DNA from: Pseudoxanthomonas suwonensis J47
Lineage (GTDB): Bacteria > Pseudomonadota > Gammaproteobacteria > Xanthomonadales > Xanthomonadaceae
Assembly (NCBI RefSeq): GCF_000513955.1
Contig: NZ_AZUZ01000006.1
Coordinates: 30,339-94,338, forward strand
Reading direction: 5' to 3'
DNA length: 64,000 nt
The notes under the pieces: generated by a model
Database searches by the model: none
What the model saw: only the letters and a program-made list of their open reading frames with translations
What the model was told of the DNA's origin: nothing
Program-made: the position numbers and the translations under genes
Part shown: piece by piece, positions 51,132-60,694 of the stretch
Numbering within the stretch: position 1 is the stretch's first letter
How the letters are laid out: the number at the start of each line of letters is the position of its first letter

Positions 51132-51184
51132 CCCGCGGTGTCATCCGTTGGCTCCGTCAACCTTTGCAGCCGATACCACCGCAA

Positions 51185-51254
51185 GCGATTGTCAGCCGCG
51201 CCAAGGCTCCGCATACTCCGCGGCGCGGCAGCCGCCGCGCAATCCGTCAATCGC
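51185..51254 (+). promoter_or_regulatory. Structured 5' leader of the cold-shock gene
   Basis: The 140-base region before the cold-shock gene can fold into a closing stem (GCGATTG 51185-51191 with CAATCGC 51248-51254) around an inner 8-bp stem (GCCGCGCC 51195-51202 with GGCGCGGC 51222-51229). The closing stem ends directly before the weak SD AAGGAC (51255-51260). Long folded leaders controlling translation by temperature are known for cspA; here it is inferred from pairing only. Confidence 0.45.
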
Positions 51255-51271
51255 AAGGACTACGCAGCATC

Positions 51272-51478
51272 ATGGCCAACGGTACCGTCAAGTGGTTCAA
51301 CGACGCCAAGGGATTCGGCTTCATTTCGCCGGAAGATGGCAGCGCTGATGTTTTCGCCCATTTTTCCGCGATCAATGCCAAGGGCTTCCGTTCCCTCCGG
51401 GAAGGACAGCGGGTGAGCTACGAGGTCACCCAGGGCCCGAAGGGCGCGCAGGCATCGAACATTACCCCGCTCGACTGA
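51272..51478 (+). CDS. Cold-shock protein, CspA family
   Basis: A 68-residue single OB-fold nucleic-acid chaperone. RNP1 (KGFGFISPE) and RNP2 (VFAHFSAI) are intact after the canonical GTVKWFNDA opening, with the C-terminal [14 protein letters not shown]. It melts RNA structure at low temperature or in stationary phase. It has its own strong terminator 25 bases after the stop and an unusually long, structured leader. Confidence 0.97.
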   Translation: MANGTVKWFNDAKGFGFISPEDGSADVFAHFSAINAKGFRSLREGQRVSYEVTQGPKGAQASNITPLD

Positions 51479-51503
51479 TCCTTCGGACGGTCGCGGCGTA
51501 TGG

Positions 51504-51530
51504 GCCCCGCCACATGGCGGGGCTTTTTTT
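51504..51530 (+). terminator. Terminator of the cold-shock gene
   Basis: An 8-bp stem (GCCCCGCC at 51504-51511 with 51516-51523) closed by ACAT and followed by seven T. Confidence 0.93.
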
Positions 51531-51567
51531 GCGCGCCACGGCAGCCATGCCGTAGCGCGCATCCGGA

Positions 51568-54500
51568 CTACGGCGGCGTCACCGTGATCGAAGCCGGGGT
51601 CGCCTTGCCGGTGCCGCGCAGGGTCGGCTGGTACATGTCCTCGACCTGCGGCGGCGGCACCGCGTAGGTGCCCGGCGTGACCGCGCGGACCAGGTAGTAC
51701 AGCCGCGCCTTGCCGCCCTGCCCCAGCGACAGCGCCGCCACGTAGCGGTCGTCGCGGTATTCCTCGTGGCGCAGTTCGGCCTGGCCGGCGCGGTCGGACA
51801 GGGCTACGCCCTCGATCTGCACGCCGTCCCACTGGCTGGCGTCGCCGAGGTTGAGGTTCTCCGCCTCCAGGCCCGCCGGCAGCAGGTCGGTCACCAGCGC
51901 GTCGGGCATCGGCCGGTCGGCTTCCACGGTCAGCCGCGCCACCAGCGCCTGGCCTTCGCGCAGCGCACCACCCTTCCACGGCGTGCCGTCGGGGAGGAAC
52001 CACTCGCGGACGATGGAGGCGTGGCGGGTGTCCTCCGCCGGCGCGCTGCGCGGGATGCCGGCCACCTCGATGCTGGCGTAGAACGGGCCGCCTTCCGGCT
52101 CGAAGCGCACGCCGCGCGCCAGCGTCGCCTGGTCGAGGCTGCGCGCGAACGCCACCGCCGGTTCCACCTCCGTGGTGCTGCCACCGGCGTGGTAGCGGCC
52201 GGCGACCTTGCGCCCGTCACCCGCTTCCAGCGCCTTGCCCATACGCGCCAGCGCCATCTGCTCCTGCGTGCTCAGCCACAGCCGGCCTTCGCGGTCGCGC
52301 CGTGCCTGCAGCGCCCGCGCCAGCTCCACGGCGCGTGCGTCGTAGCGGGCCTCGGCGCGGCCGCGCTCGTGCAGCAGGGCGACCATCAGCGCATCGTCGC
52401 GGATACGGCTGCCGTAGTCGCCCAGCCACAGCGGACGCTGTTCCGGATCGCGGGCGAAGCCTTCGGCGATCGCCGCCTCGCCGCGGCGCGTATCGCCCTG
52501 CAGGGCCAGCGCCAGGCCCAGGTGCACCAGCGGCAGGCCGGTGAGGCTGCGCGTGCGCTCCTGGTCGTGCATCGCCCGCAGCGTGCCCAGCGGCGCGCGG
52601 TTGACCCGCGCCAGCACGTAGCCGGCGTAGGCGCGGTTGGCGAAGCGCAGGTGCTCGCGGTGTTCGCGCCCGTAGAACTGCGGCCCGCCGGACAGCAGGT
52701 CCTCGGCGAGGCGGTCCAGCGCCTTCTGCAGCACCGCCTCGGGCACGGCGAAGCCGGCCTCGCGCGCGTCCAGCAGGAAGTCGGCGATGTACGGCGTCAG
52801 CGCCGGTTCGCCGCCGCCATCGCCGCCCCACAACGAGAAGTGGCCGCTGCCGGTCTGCATCGCCGCCAGTCGCCCGAACGCGCCTTCCAGGCGCGCGCGC
52901 CGCGTCTTCGCCTCCAGTCCCGGCACGCCCAGCCGCGCGGCCGTGACCCCATCCATCAGCAGTGCCGCATAGCCCTTGCTGGTGGTCTGCTCGGCGCAGC
53001 CATAGGGATAGTCGAGCAGGCCTTGCAGCGCGCTGGCGAACGGCAGCGGCGGCGTCGCGGTGATGCGCAGGCGCACGTCCACGGTCTCCGGGATCAGGCC
53101 TTCGGCCAGCGCCGGATCCAGCGCCAGCGGCGTGCCGGCTTCCAGCACGCGGGTCTGCACGCGCAGCACGCCCGGCCAGGCCGCGCGCACCGGCAGCTCG
53201 TAGTGGCGGTCCACCGAGTAGCCGCCGCCATCCACGCGCACCCGCACCCTGGCCACGGTATTGCCCGGCAGGGCCTGCAGCGGGAACTCCAGCGTGGCCT
53301 TTTCGCCTTCGCCCAGGCGCAGCGTGCGCTGGCCTTCGCTGACCGCGAGCGGGCCCTCGCCTTCCACGCGCACCCGGAACCCGCCGGCGGCGCCGCTGAA
53401 GTTCTGCACGTCCAGGCTCACCGCGCCGCGATCGCCGGGCGCCAGCACGCGCGGCATCGCCGCCTCGGCCACCACCGGCGCGCGCACCAGCACCTCGGTG
53501 TCGCGCTTGCCGTAGCGGTCGTCCGACCAGACCAGCGCCGACAGCCGCAACGTGCCGTTGAAGTCCGGCAGCGGCAGGCGGACGCGGGCATTGCCCTGCG
53601 CGTCCAGCTGCACCGGGCCGGAGAACAGGTCCACGGTCTGCACGCGTGCGGTCGGGCGCCGCGCCTGCGGCAGCGCCTCCAGGGCGATGTCGCCGCCGAA
53701 GCGCAGGCGTGCGGTGCCGCCGGCGAAGGCTTCGATCACCCGCCCGTAGACGTCGTAGGCATCGGTGGCCAAGCGGCGCTGCGCGAAGAAGTGCGAGGCC
53801 GCGTCCGGCACCGGGAAGCGGGTGATGTTGAGGATGCCCACGTCCACCGCCGAGACCGCCAGGTGCGCACTCTGGCCGGCCAGCTGCGGCACGCTCACCG
53901 TGACCGGCAGTTCGGTCTGCGGACGCGCCTGCGCCGGCGCCTTCATGCCAACGGCGACACGGCGCTCGTCGCGGCGCATCGGCACGTGGACCACGCCCAC
54001 GGCGCGCGCCGGCGTCACCTGGCGCGTCGCCGAGCCGCCGCGGAACACCAGCGCGGTCACGTAGACGTCGTGGCGCTCCCAGTCGGCGGTGACCGGGATG
54101 CGGAAGGTGCCGCTGGCCTTGCCCTCGCTGCCCTTCAGCTCGATGTCGTGCACGTAGAGCAGGCGGTCGCTCTCGACCAGCAGGACGCCACGGCCGGCGT
54201 GCGGCGGGGTGACCGTCACTTCCAGGGTGTCGCCGGCACGGTAGCCGGTGCGGTCCAGGGCCAGCTTGACCTTGTCCGGGCGCGCGTCCGGACCGCGGTT
54301 GTCGTCGTTCCAGCTCCAGCCGGCGTGGAAGGGATAGCGCATGGTCAGGCCGGTCGCCGGGTCGACCACGTCGATGCGGTACTCGCCCCACTCCACCGGG
54401 AAGGCGAAGGAGACCGCACCGCTGCCCGCATCGAGGGTGCGGGTTTCCACCGTCTGGAAGCGGCGGGTGAAGTCGTAGTCCCAGCCGCGGGCGTCGTCGA

Positions 54501-56514
54501 AGCGCCAGTGGTAATCGCGCAGCTCGCGGACCAGGCTGACCTTCAACCCCTTTGCCGGCTGCGCCTTCCCGGACGCGTCCACGCGCACCAGTTCGAAGCG
54601 CGCGTCGGCGTTGGCGCCGGCGCCGTCCTCCGGATCGAACAGCGGGCGCAGGCCGACCAGCACCGGCGCCGGCCACAGCACGCGCTGCAGGCTGCGGTTC
54701 ACCGGACGGCCGCCGCTCTCGTGCACGCTGCCGGCGACGGTCACCCGCACCGGCGTCTTCGCCTTCGCCGCCTCTTCCGGCAGCGCCAGGCTGGCCTTGA
54801 GCCGGCCCTGCGCGTCGAAACTGGTGTCGAGCACCTCGCGCGGTTCGCGCGGCAGGTCCACGGTGGGATCGCCGAAGGCATAGCCCGGCAGGCCGTCCAG
54901 CGGCTCGCGCGCTACCGCCAGTGCGAGCTTGGCGGTGAAGCGGTTGCCGGCGGCGGGCGCGCCGTACAGGTAGGCGGCCTCGGCCTGCAGTTCCAGCGCC
55001 TGCCCCGGGGCCAGCGTTTCCTGCGCCGCGAGCTCCAGCTTCATCCGCTCCGGCAGGAACTCCTCGATGCGCAGGGCCATGCCCTCGACCGCCTGCTTCG
55101 CCGCCGGATCGGCGCGGAACTCGACCTGCCAGCGCCCGGTGGGCGCGTCGGCGGGGATTTCCTGCTCGAAGGCGTAGTAGCCCTGCGGACCCGGTTCCAG
55201 CCGGGTCTCGCGGAAGGTGCGGCCGTCCGGCTGCTTCAGGCGCAGGAACAGCGGCTGCGCGGCCTCGCCGGACGCGGCCAGCGGCTTGCCGTCGGCGTCG
55301 CGCAGCAGCGCCGAGACGCGCACGGTTTCTCCGGGCCGGTACAGGTCGCGGCCGGACCAGGCGAACACGTCGAACGCGGCCTGCGGCCGGCCGCCGACGG
55401 CGAACTCGGACAGGTCCAGCGCCGGCTGGTTGAACGGCAGCAGCGAGAGGTCGCGCCCGCGCCGTGCCACCAGCACCTGGCCGGCGTCCAGTCTGTAGTC
55501 GAGCAAGGCATTGCCATTGCCGTCGGTGGCCGACTTCAGCAGCGCCTCGCCCTTCGCATCGAGCACCCGCAGTTCGACGCCTTTCAGCGGCTCGCCGTCG
55601 CGCAGCGAGGCCGCGTGCACGTACAGGGTGTCGCGGTAGGCGCGCGCGTGCAGGCCGATGTCGCTGACGGTGAAGAAGGCGGTGTCGTGCTGGTCGGAGT
55701 AGCGGCCGACCCGGCGCAGGATGGCGAAGTACAGGCCCGGCTGCTGCAGCTCGGCGATGTCCTGCACCGGCAGGTAGTTGAGCACGCGCTCGTTGCGCTC
55801 GCCGCCGAGCACGAAGCGGTTGAGGTAGACCGGCTCGGCCAGCTCGCGCAGCGGCACGCCTTCGCCGTAGTCCTGGTCCAGTTCCCAGCCGCCGCGGCGC
55901 CCGCCGCGCTGGAACTGGGTGAAGAAGCGCGGCAGCTGCGCCTCGCGCACGCGCAGGAACTCCACGTCCACTTCATCCACGTTCACCGACACCACCGGCA
56001 GGCCGCGGCTCTCGCGCGCCGGCAGCACGCTGCCCTGCGAGGCGAAGCCGGCCACTGGCTCCAGTTCGCCGGTGTGGATGGTCCGGACCAGCGGCTGGCC
56101 GAGGGTGGAACCGTCGGCGGCCAGCAGCCCGGCCGGCACGGTCACGGTGTAGTCGCGGGCGGGCTCGACGAAGGGATAGCGCAGCGTGGTGCCGTCGTCG
56201 GACAGCGACCAGCCGCTGTCCGCTTCACCGGCGGGCTCGACCTTCAGCAGCGCATCGAAATCCTGGGTGCCGACCAGCGGCCGCGAGAACTCCAGCGCCA
56301 AAGCCAGGCGCCCGCCTTCCTGGTCGGGCCAGGCGCGGACCAGGCCGAAGCCTTCGATCGTGGCGCGGGTGGCCTGCAGCTTCTCGCCACCGGCCTCGGG
56401 CAGCTGCCCGCCCGGATCCGGCCGGCAACCCACCAGGGGCAAGGCCAGCAGCGCCAGCAGCAACCAGGCCAGTCCGCGTCCATGCCCTGCCATCGACCGC
56501 TGCTTCGCCGCCAT
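51568..56514 (-). CDS. Bacterial alpha-2-macroglobulin lipoprotein
   Basis: A 1,648-residue envelope protein of the YfhM/ECAM class, thought to trap attacking proteases in the periplasm. The signal LLLALLALPLVGC marks a lipoprotein. Macroglobulin-like beta domains occupy most of the chain (FDVFAWSGRDLYRPGETVRV and RTGYRAGDTLEVTVTPPHAG are typical), and the thioester site is intact in YPYGCAEQTTSKGY (Cys about residue 1173), followed by the helical thioester domain and a receptor-like end (LLPAGLEAENLNLGDASQW). The start at 56514 has GGGGAG eight bases upstream. A peptidoglycan glycosyltransferase (PbpC) often neighbours this family but is absent here. Confidence 0.95.
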   Translation of the reverse strand: MAAKQRSMAGHGRGLAWLLLALLALPLVGCRPDPGGQLPEAGGEKLQATRATIEGFGLVRAWPDQEGGRLALALEFSRPLVGTQDFDALLKVEPAGEADSGWSLSDDGTTLRYPFVEPARDYTVTVPAGLLAADGSTLGQPLVRTIHTGELEPVAGFASQGSVLPARESRGLPVVSVNVDEVDVEFLRVREAQLPRFFTQFQRGGRRGGWELDQDYGEGVPLRELAEPVYLNRFVLGGERNERVLNYLPVQDIAELQQPGLYFAILRRVGRYSDQHDTAFFTVSDIGLHARAYRDTLYVHAASLRDGEPLKGVELRVLDAKGEALLKSATDGNGNALLDYRLDAGQVLVARRGRDLSLLPFNQPALDLSEFAVGGRPQAAFDVFAWSGRDLYRPGETVRVSALLRDADGKPLAASGEAAQPLFLRLKQPDGRTFRETRLEPGPQGYYAFEQEIPADAPTGRWQVEFRADPAAKQAVEGMALRIEEFLPERMKLELAAQETLAPGQALELQAEAAYLYGAPAAGNRFTAKLALAVAREPLDGLPGYAFGDPTVDLPREPREVLDTSFDAQGRLKASLALPEEAAKAKTPVRVTVAGSVHESGGRPVNRSLQRVLWPAPVLVGLRPLFDPEDGAGANADARFELVRVDASGKAQPAKGLKVSLVRELRDYHWRFDDARGWDYDFTRRFQTVETRTLDAGSGAVSFAFPVEWGEYRIDVVDPATGLTMRYPFHAGWSWNDDNRGPDARPDKVKLALDRTGYRAGDTLEVTVTPPHAGRGVLLVESDRLLYVHDIELKGSEGKASGTFRIPVTADWERHDVYVTALVFRGGSATRQVTPARAVGVVHVPMRRDERRVAVGMKAPAQARPQTELPVTVSVPQLAGQSAHLAVSAVDVGILNITRFPVPDAASHFFAQRRLATDAYDVYGRVIEAFAGGTARLRFGGDIALEALPQARRPTARVQTVDLFSGPVQLDAQGNARVRLPLPDFNGTLRLSALVWSDDRYGKRDTEVLVRAPVVAEAAMPRVLAPGDRGAVSLDVQNFSGAAGGFRVRVEGEGPLAVSEGQRTLRLGEGEKATLEFPLQALPGNTVARVRVRVDGGGYSVDRHYELPVRAAWPGVLRVQTRVLEAGTPLALDPALAEGLIPETVDVRLRITATPPLPFASALQGLLDYPYGCAEQTTSKGYAALLMDGVTAARLGVPGLEAKTRRARLEGAFGRLAAMQTGSGHFSLWGGDGGGEPALTPYIADFLLDAREAGFAVPEAVLQKALDRLAEDLLSGGPQFYGREHREHLRFANRAYAGYVLARVNRAPLGTLRAMHDQERTRSLTGLPLVHLGLALALQGDTRRGEAAIAEGFARDPEQRPLWLGDYGSRIRDDALMVALLHERGRAEARYDARAVELARALQARRDREGRLWLSTQEQMALARMGKALEAGDGRKVAGRYHAGGSTTEVEPAVAFARSLDQATLARGVRFEPEGGPFYASIEVAGIPRSAPAEDTRHASIVREWFLPDGTPWKGGALREGQALVARLTVEADRPMPDALVTDLLPAGLEAENLNLGDASQWDGVQIEGVALSDRAGQAELRHEEYRDDRYVAALSLGQGGKARLYYLVRAVTPGTYAVPPPQVEDMYQPTLRGTGKATPASITVTPP

Positions 56515-56614
56515 GCCCCACACTCCCCGTCGCGTTGCCGGCGAGTATAGGCACGGCCTGGCGGCGGCCACAGGCCGGGCGGCCGCCACCGCGACCGCCC
56601 GCGACAGGATCGCT

Positions 56615-58126
56615 TCAGCTGCGCCCGGCGAGGGCGTTGGCGACGGCCTCGAACAGCCGGCCCATGTCCAGCGGCCGGCGCAGGCGCTGCAGCGGCATGG
56701 ATGCCGGCACCAGCGACGCGTCGAACGGGGCGTTCTCGTCGTCGATCACGATCGCCGGACCGGTGTAGCCGGAGCCGTGCATCGTCGCCAGCAGGTCCTC
56801 GGCGGGGAACAGGGTGATGCCGCTGTCGACCACCACCACCGCCGGGGTGCCGGTCTCGGCCCAGCGCCGCAGCGCCGCGGCGCCGTCGACCGCCAGGTCC
56901 GGAACGTAGCCCTGGCTGGCCAGGGCGTTGCCGACCAGCGACAGGCGCGAGCTTTCGCGGAACACCAGCAGGATGTGCTCGCCCTTGCCGGACACCGGCA
57001 CCGGCTGCGCCTCCGGCGCGACTTCCTCGGTCTCCACCGGCGCCGGCAGCCACAGGTGGAAGCGCGTCCCCTGCCCCGGCGCACTGTGGCACTCGATGTG
57101 CCCGCCCAGGCCGTCGACGATGCGCTTGCACGAGACCAGGCCCAGGCCGGTGCCGCTGCTCTTGGTGGTGAAGAACGGGGTGAACAGCTGCGCCAGCGTC
57201 GCCTCGTCCATGCCCGTGCCGCTATCGGCCACCACCAGCAGCACGCCGCCGTCGGCTTCCTCGGCGGCCAGTTCCAGGCGGCCGCCGTCGGGCATGGCCT
57301 GGATGGCGTTGAGGCAGAGGTTGAGCAGGCACTGCTGCAGCTCGGTGAAGTTGGCGTCCAGCACCAGGCCGGGATTGGGCTGGCGCACTTCCAGGACCAC
57401 CTTGCGCGGCAGGCTGCCCTTGAGCAGCAGCTGCACCGCGTGCAGCAGCTGGGCCAGTTCGAAGCGCTCGCTGGCCCGGCGCGAGCCGCGCACGAACGCC
57501 AGCATCGACTCGGCCATCTCGTGCCCGCGCCGCCCGCATTCGGCGACCACCGAGGCCAGCTGGTGCAGGCGCGGGTCGTCGCTGCGCTGGGCGATCAGGT
57601 CCGGCACGATCAGCAGCGGCTGCAGGATGTTGCGCAGGTCGTGGCTGAGGCCGGCGGCCAGCAGCGACAGGCTCTCCAGGCGCTGGCTGCGCATCAGCTC
57701 GGCTTCGGCGCGCGCGCGCTCGGCCTCGGTGCGCGCCTCGCGCAGGGCGCGGTCCACCGCCGCCGGCAGGCGCGCGTTGCTGTGCTTGAGGATGTAGTCG
57801 TTGGCGCCCTCGTGCAGCGCCTGCACTGCCACGTCCTCGCCCATGGTCCCGGAGACGAAGATGAAGGGCAGCCGCGGCGAATGCTCGCGGACGATGCGCA
57901 GGGCCTCGTGCCCGCTGAAACCGGGCATGGCCAGGTCCGACAGCACGATGTCGGGGTGGAACGAGTCCAGCGCGTCGCGCAGGGATGCCTCGTCGTCCAC
58001 GCGCAGGAAGTCCGCGCGCAGGCCGGCGTCCTCCAGCTGCATCTGCAGCAGCTCCGCGTCCTCCGGCGAGTCCTCGACGAACAGGACCCGGAAGCGCTGG
58101 TCACGGCTGATGGCGCGCAGCGGCAT
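56615..58126 (-). CDS. Hybrid response regulator-histidine kinase (REC-HK-REC-like)
   Basis: A 503-residue soluble protein. An N-terminal receiver has its phospho-acceptor in IVLSDLAMPGFSG (D64) and the lysine in YILKHS; a kinase core follows with H162 in GLSHDLRNILQPL, NLCLNAIQAMPDGG (N box), VADSGTGMDEA and SGTGLGLVSCKRIV. A C-terminal domain from about residue 385 has the receiver fold outline but the acidic pair is replaced (HILLVFRESSR) and the acceptor strand reads AVVVVDSGITLFP, so phosphorylation there is doubtful. Last gene of a three-gene signalling operon, starting three bases after the response regulator. Confidence 0.92.
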   Translation of the reverse strand: MPLRAISRDQRFRVLFVEDSPEDAELLQMQLEDAGLRADFLRVDDEASLRDALDSFHPDIVLSDLAMPGFSGHEALRIVREHSPRLPFIFVSGTMGEDVAVQALHEGANDYILKHSNARLPAAVDRALREARTEAERARAEAELMRSQRLESLSLLAAGLSHDLRNILQPLLIVPDLIAQRSDDPRLHQLASVVAECGRRGHEMAESMLAFVRGSRRASERFELAQLLHAVQLLLKGSLPRKVVLEVRQPNPGLVLDANFTELQQCLLNLCLNAIQAMPDGGRLELAAEEADGGVLLVVADSGTGMDEATLAQLFTPFFTTKSSGTGLGLVSCKRIVDGLGGHIECHSAPGQGTRFHLWLPAPVETEEVAPEAQPVPVSGKGEHILLVFRESSRLSLVGNALASQGYVPDLAVDGAAALRRWAETGTPAVVVVDSGITLFPAEDLLATMHGSGYTGPAIVIDDENAPFDASLVPASMPLQRLRRPLDMGRLFEAVANALAGRS

Positions 58127-58129
58127 GGC

Positions 58130-58570
58130 TCAGCCTTCGCCGGGGGCTTCGTTGATCACGGCCCAGAACTGGCCGAGGGTCTTGACCGCGCCGAAGAACT
58201 GGTCCACGTCCACCGGCTTGACCACGTAGGCGTTCACCCCCAGGTCCCAGCTGCGCACCAGGTCGCTCTCCTCGCGCGAGGACGACAGGATCACCACCGG
58301 CATGCGCTTGAACCTGCCGTCGGCGCGGATCTTCTGCAGGACCTCCAGCCCGTCCATGCGCGGCATGTTGATGTCCAGCAGCAGCACCGCCGGCAGTTCG
58401 TCGCTGCGATCGGCGAAGCGGCCGGTGCGCTGCAGGTACTCCATCACCTCCACGCCGTCCTCGACGTGCACGATGGGATTGGCGAGGTTGGCGTCGCGCA
58501 GGGCGTCGATCGCCATCTCGGCGTCGGCTGCGCTGTCTTCTGCCAGCAGGATGGTGCGGATCGCGCTCAT
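58130..58570 (-). CDS. Single-domain response regulator (Rcp1/CheY-like)
   Basis: A 146-residue receiver without output domain. Acidic pocket ED at residues 11-12 (LLAEDSAADAEM), phospho-acceptor D66 in VLLLDINMPRMDGLEVL, and YVVKPVDVDQF with the lysine. The insertion MEYLQRTGRFADRSDELP before the acceptor is typical of Rcp1-type regulators, partners of phytochrome-like kinases. It lies between a membrane sensor kinase (one base upstream) and a receiver-kinase hybrid (three bases downstream), so it is a natural phosphate shuttle between them. Confidence 0.95.
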   Translation of the reverse strand: MSAIRTILLAEDSAADAEMAIDALRDANLANPIVHVEDGVEVMEYLQRTGRFADRSDELPAVLLLDINMPRMDGLEVLQKIRADGRFKRMPVVILSSSREESDLVRSWDLGVNAYVVKPVDVDQFFGAVKTLGQFWAVINEAPGEG

Positions 58571-58571
58571 G

Positions 58572-60395
58572 TCAGGTTCCGTGGAAGGACGTGTTGAAGG
58601 TAGTGTCGGCGGCGGGGAGGACGAAATGGAAGGTGGCGCCCTCGCCCGGGGCCGACTCTGCCCAGACGCGGCCGCCGTGGCGCTCGACCACCCGGCGCAC
58701 GCTGGCCAGGCCGATGCCGGTGCCGGGGTAGTCGCTGGCCTTGTGCAGGCGCTGGAACACCCCGAACAGCTTGCCGGCGTAGTCCATGCTGAAGCCAACG
58801 CCGTTGTCGCGCACGCTGAAGTGGTGCTCGCCCTGGTCGGTGGTCCGGCAGCCCACCTCGATCACCGCCGGCTCGCTGCGCACGGAATACTTGACCGCGT
58901 TGCCGAGCAGGTTGAGCCAGACCTGGCGCATCATGTTCTCGTCGGCCACCACCACCGGCAGCGGTGCGATGCGCCATTCGATCCGGTGCGCCGAAGCGCC
59001 CTCCTCGATGTCCGACTGCTGGTTGGCGTCCAGCACCGCGCGGGTGTCCTGGACCAGGGACTGCATGTCCACCGCCTGCAGCTTCATCGCGTTGCGGCCC
59101 AGGCGCGAGTACACCAGCAGGTCGTCGATCAGGGTCGACATGCGCCGGGCGGAACTGGAGATCACGTCCAGGTAGTGCCGGGTACGCTCGTCCTGGGCCT
59201 CGCCCAGGTGGCGGGCCAGCTTGTCGGCGAAGCCGGCCACGTGGCGCAGCGGCGCGCGCAGGTCGTGCGAGACCGAGTAGCTGAAGGCTTCCAGTTCGCG
59301 GTTGACCTCGGTGACCTGGGCGATCTTGCCTTCCAGCTGCCGGTTGAGGTCGCCGATGCGCTGCTGCGCGGCCTTCTGCGCGGTGATGTCGCTGACCGTC
59401 ACCAGGGCGACGTCGTCCTCGCGGTCGGGCACCTGCATGCGCCGCGCGTTGACCAGCATGGTCCGGGTCAGCCCGTCCGCGGTGCGCTGCACGTGTTCGT
59501 AGTCCCACAGCTCGCGGCCGCGGTTGATGACGTCGGCCAGGCGCTGCCGGACCACCGGGTCCTGCCAGGCGCCGTGCCCGATCTCCGTCAGCCGGCCCTC
59601 GACCGTGTCCTTGCCCTCTTCCGCATAGAGCTCGGCGAAGGCGGCGTTGTGCATCACCACCTTCAGCTCCGAATCGATCAGCACGATCGGCTCGCGCACC
59701 GTCTGCATCACCGCCAGGGCGCGTTCGCTGGCCCGGCGCAGTTCGCGCTCGGAGGCGCCGCGGCGCTGTTCCATGCGGTACAGCAGGAAGATCACCCCGC
59801 CCATCAGCGCCAGCTGCGCGAGCAGGCCGGCAACAACCGCCCAGCGCGCCTGCCGGCGCCGTTTCTCGGCGTAGGCGGTACGTTCGGCCAGCAGTTCGCT
59901 CTCCCTGCGCAGGAAGTCGTCGAACAGGTCGCGCACCTGGTAGCGGCCGTACAGCTCGTCGACCAGCCGCAGGTACTCCTCCCGGGTGACGCCGGCCGCC
60001 ATCTGGTTGGCGATGTCCACGCGGCGCTGGATCAGCGTCTGCAGGCTGCCGGCCAGGACCTGCTGGGTCGGGTTGTCGCGACTCAGCCGGACCAGTTCAT
60101 CCAGGCTGCCGTCGATCTTGGCCAGGGTGGTGTCGAGGCGCGAACGCAGGGTCGGGCTGGCAGAGCCGGCGCCCATCGCGATGGCGACCGAGTCGGCCTC
60201 GCGGATCAGCGCTTCCAGCTCGTGCGCCGCGGCCTCCACTTCATGGGTGTGGCGGACCCAGTGGCTGGCTTCCTCGCTGTTGGCGGTCCACTGCCGCACC
60301 AGCAGGAACGGCAGGAGCAGGATCAGGACCACCGCCGAAACCAGCAGCGGCATCCGCCAGCGGACGTAGGATCTGGTGACGCTGTCCTGCAGCAA
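58572..60395 (-). CDS. Membrane sensor histidine kinase with PAS domain
   Basis: A 607-residue kinase beginning, by best fit, at TTG 60395-60393, which has AGGGGG five bases upstream; the first ATG (60353) falls inside the first membrane helix. Helices are at residues 15-33 (MPLLVSAVVLILLLPFLLV) and 185-207, enclosing a helical periplasmic sensor of about 150 residues. A PAS domain (225-340), a coiled coil, the HisKA box FSYSVSHDLRAPLRHV (H377) and a HATPase (NLLGNAVKYS, DNGVGFSMDYAGKLFGVFQR, GTGIGLASVRRVVERHGG) follow, in the bacteriophytochrome-like style. First gene of the phosphorelay operon. Confidence 0.93.
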   Translation of the reverse strand: MLQDSVTRSYVRWRMPLLVSAVVLILLLPFLLVRQWTANSEEASHWVRHTHEVEAAAHELEALIREADSVAIAMGAGSASPTLRSRLDTTLAKIDGSLDELVRLSRDNPTQQVLAGSLQTLIQRRVDIANQMAAGVTREEYLRLVDELYGRYQVRDLFDDFLRRESELLAERTAYAEKRRRQARWAVVAGLLAQLALMGGVIFLLYRMEQRRGASERELRRASERALAVMQTVREPIVLIDSELKVVMHNAAFAELYAEEGKDTVEGRLTEIGHGAWQDPVVRQRLADVINRGRELWDYEHVQRTADGLTRTMLVNARRMQVPDREDDVALVTVSDITAQKAAQQRIGDLNRQLEGKIAQVTEVNRELEAFSYSVSHDLRAPLRHVAGFADKLARHLGEAQDERTRHYLDVISSSARRMSTLIDDLLVYSRLGRNAMKLQAVDMQSLVQDTRAVLDANQQSDIEEGASAHRIEWRIAPLPVVVADENMMRQVWLNLLGNAVKYSVRSEPAVIEVGCRTTDQGEHHFSVRDNGVGFSMDYAGKLFGVFQRLHKASDYPGTGIGLASVRRVVERHGGRVWAESAPGEGATFHFVLPAADTTFNTSFHGT

Positions 60396-60543
60396 GCTTT
60401 CCCCCTTGATCGTTGCCGTGCGGCATCCGCACGGACCCGCCGGGGCGGTCCGTCCCCGGATGATGCGGCCGGCGCCACCGATTGTTAAGAGGAGGATGAC
60501 GAGGCCGCGTGGAGGCGCCGTCGACCCGGTAGCCCGGAAACGG

Positions 60544-60566
60544 AAAACGCCGGCTGCAAGGCCGGC
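60544..60566 (-). terminator. Terminator of tRNA-Val
   Basis: GCCGGC (60549-60554) pairs with GCCGGC (60561-60566) around a six-base loop; on the minus strand it is followed by GTTTTCCGTTTCC. It is 14 bases past the tRNA. Confidence 0.75.
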
Positions 60567-60579
60567 CTTTCCTGGTATC

Positions 60580-60654
60580 TGGTGGGCGGTGCAGGGATCG
60601 AACCTGCGACCCTTGCCGTGTGAAGGCAATGCTCTACCGCTGAGCTAACCGCCC
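60580..60654 (-). tRNA. tRNA-Val (anticodon CAC)
   Basis: A 75-base cloverleaf on the minus strand: acceptor GGGCGGT with ACCGCCC, D arm GCTCAGCGGTAGAGC, anticodon stem TTGCC/GGCAA with loop TTCACAC (anticodon CAC, 60620-60622), T arm GCAGGTTCGATCCCTGC, discriminator A and encoded CCA (60580-60582). It reads GTG codons. A good promoter lies 41 bases upstream and a terminator downstream, so it is an independent unit. Confidence 0.96.
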
Positions 60655-60694
60655 GGAGGGGTGAATCGTCCGCACCAGTGGGTGCGGGCTGCGC

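Noticed and set aside
51766..56550. Open frame of almost 1,600 codons antisense to the alpha-2-macroglobulin gene
   Set aside because: It is rich in His/Gln/Arg/Ala/Gly with no recognisable domain, has no SD, and mirrors the codon structure of the real gene; GC-rich third positions leave few stops on the opposite strand.
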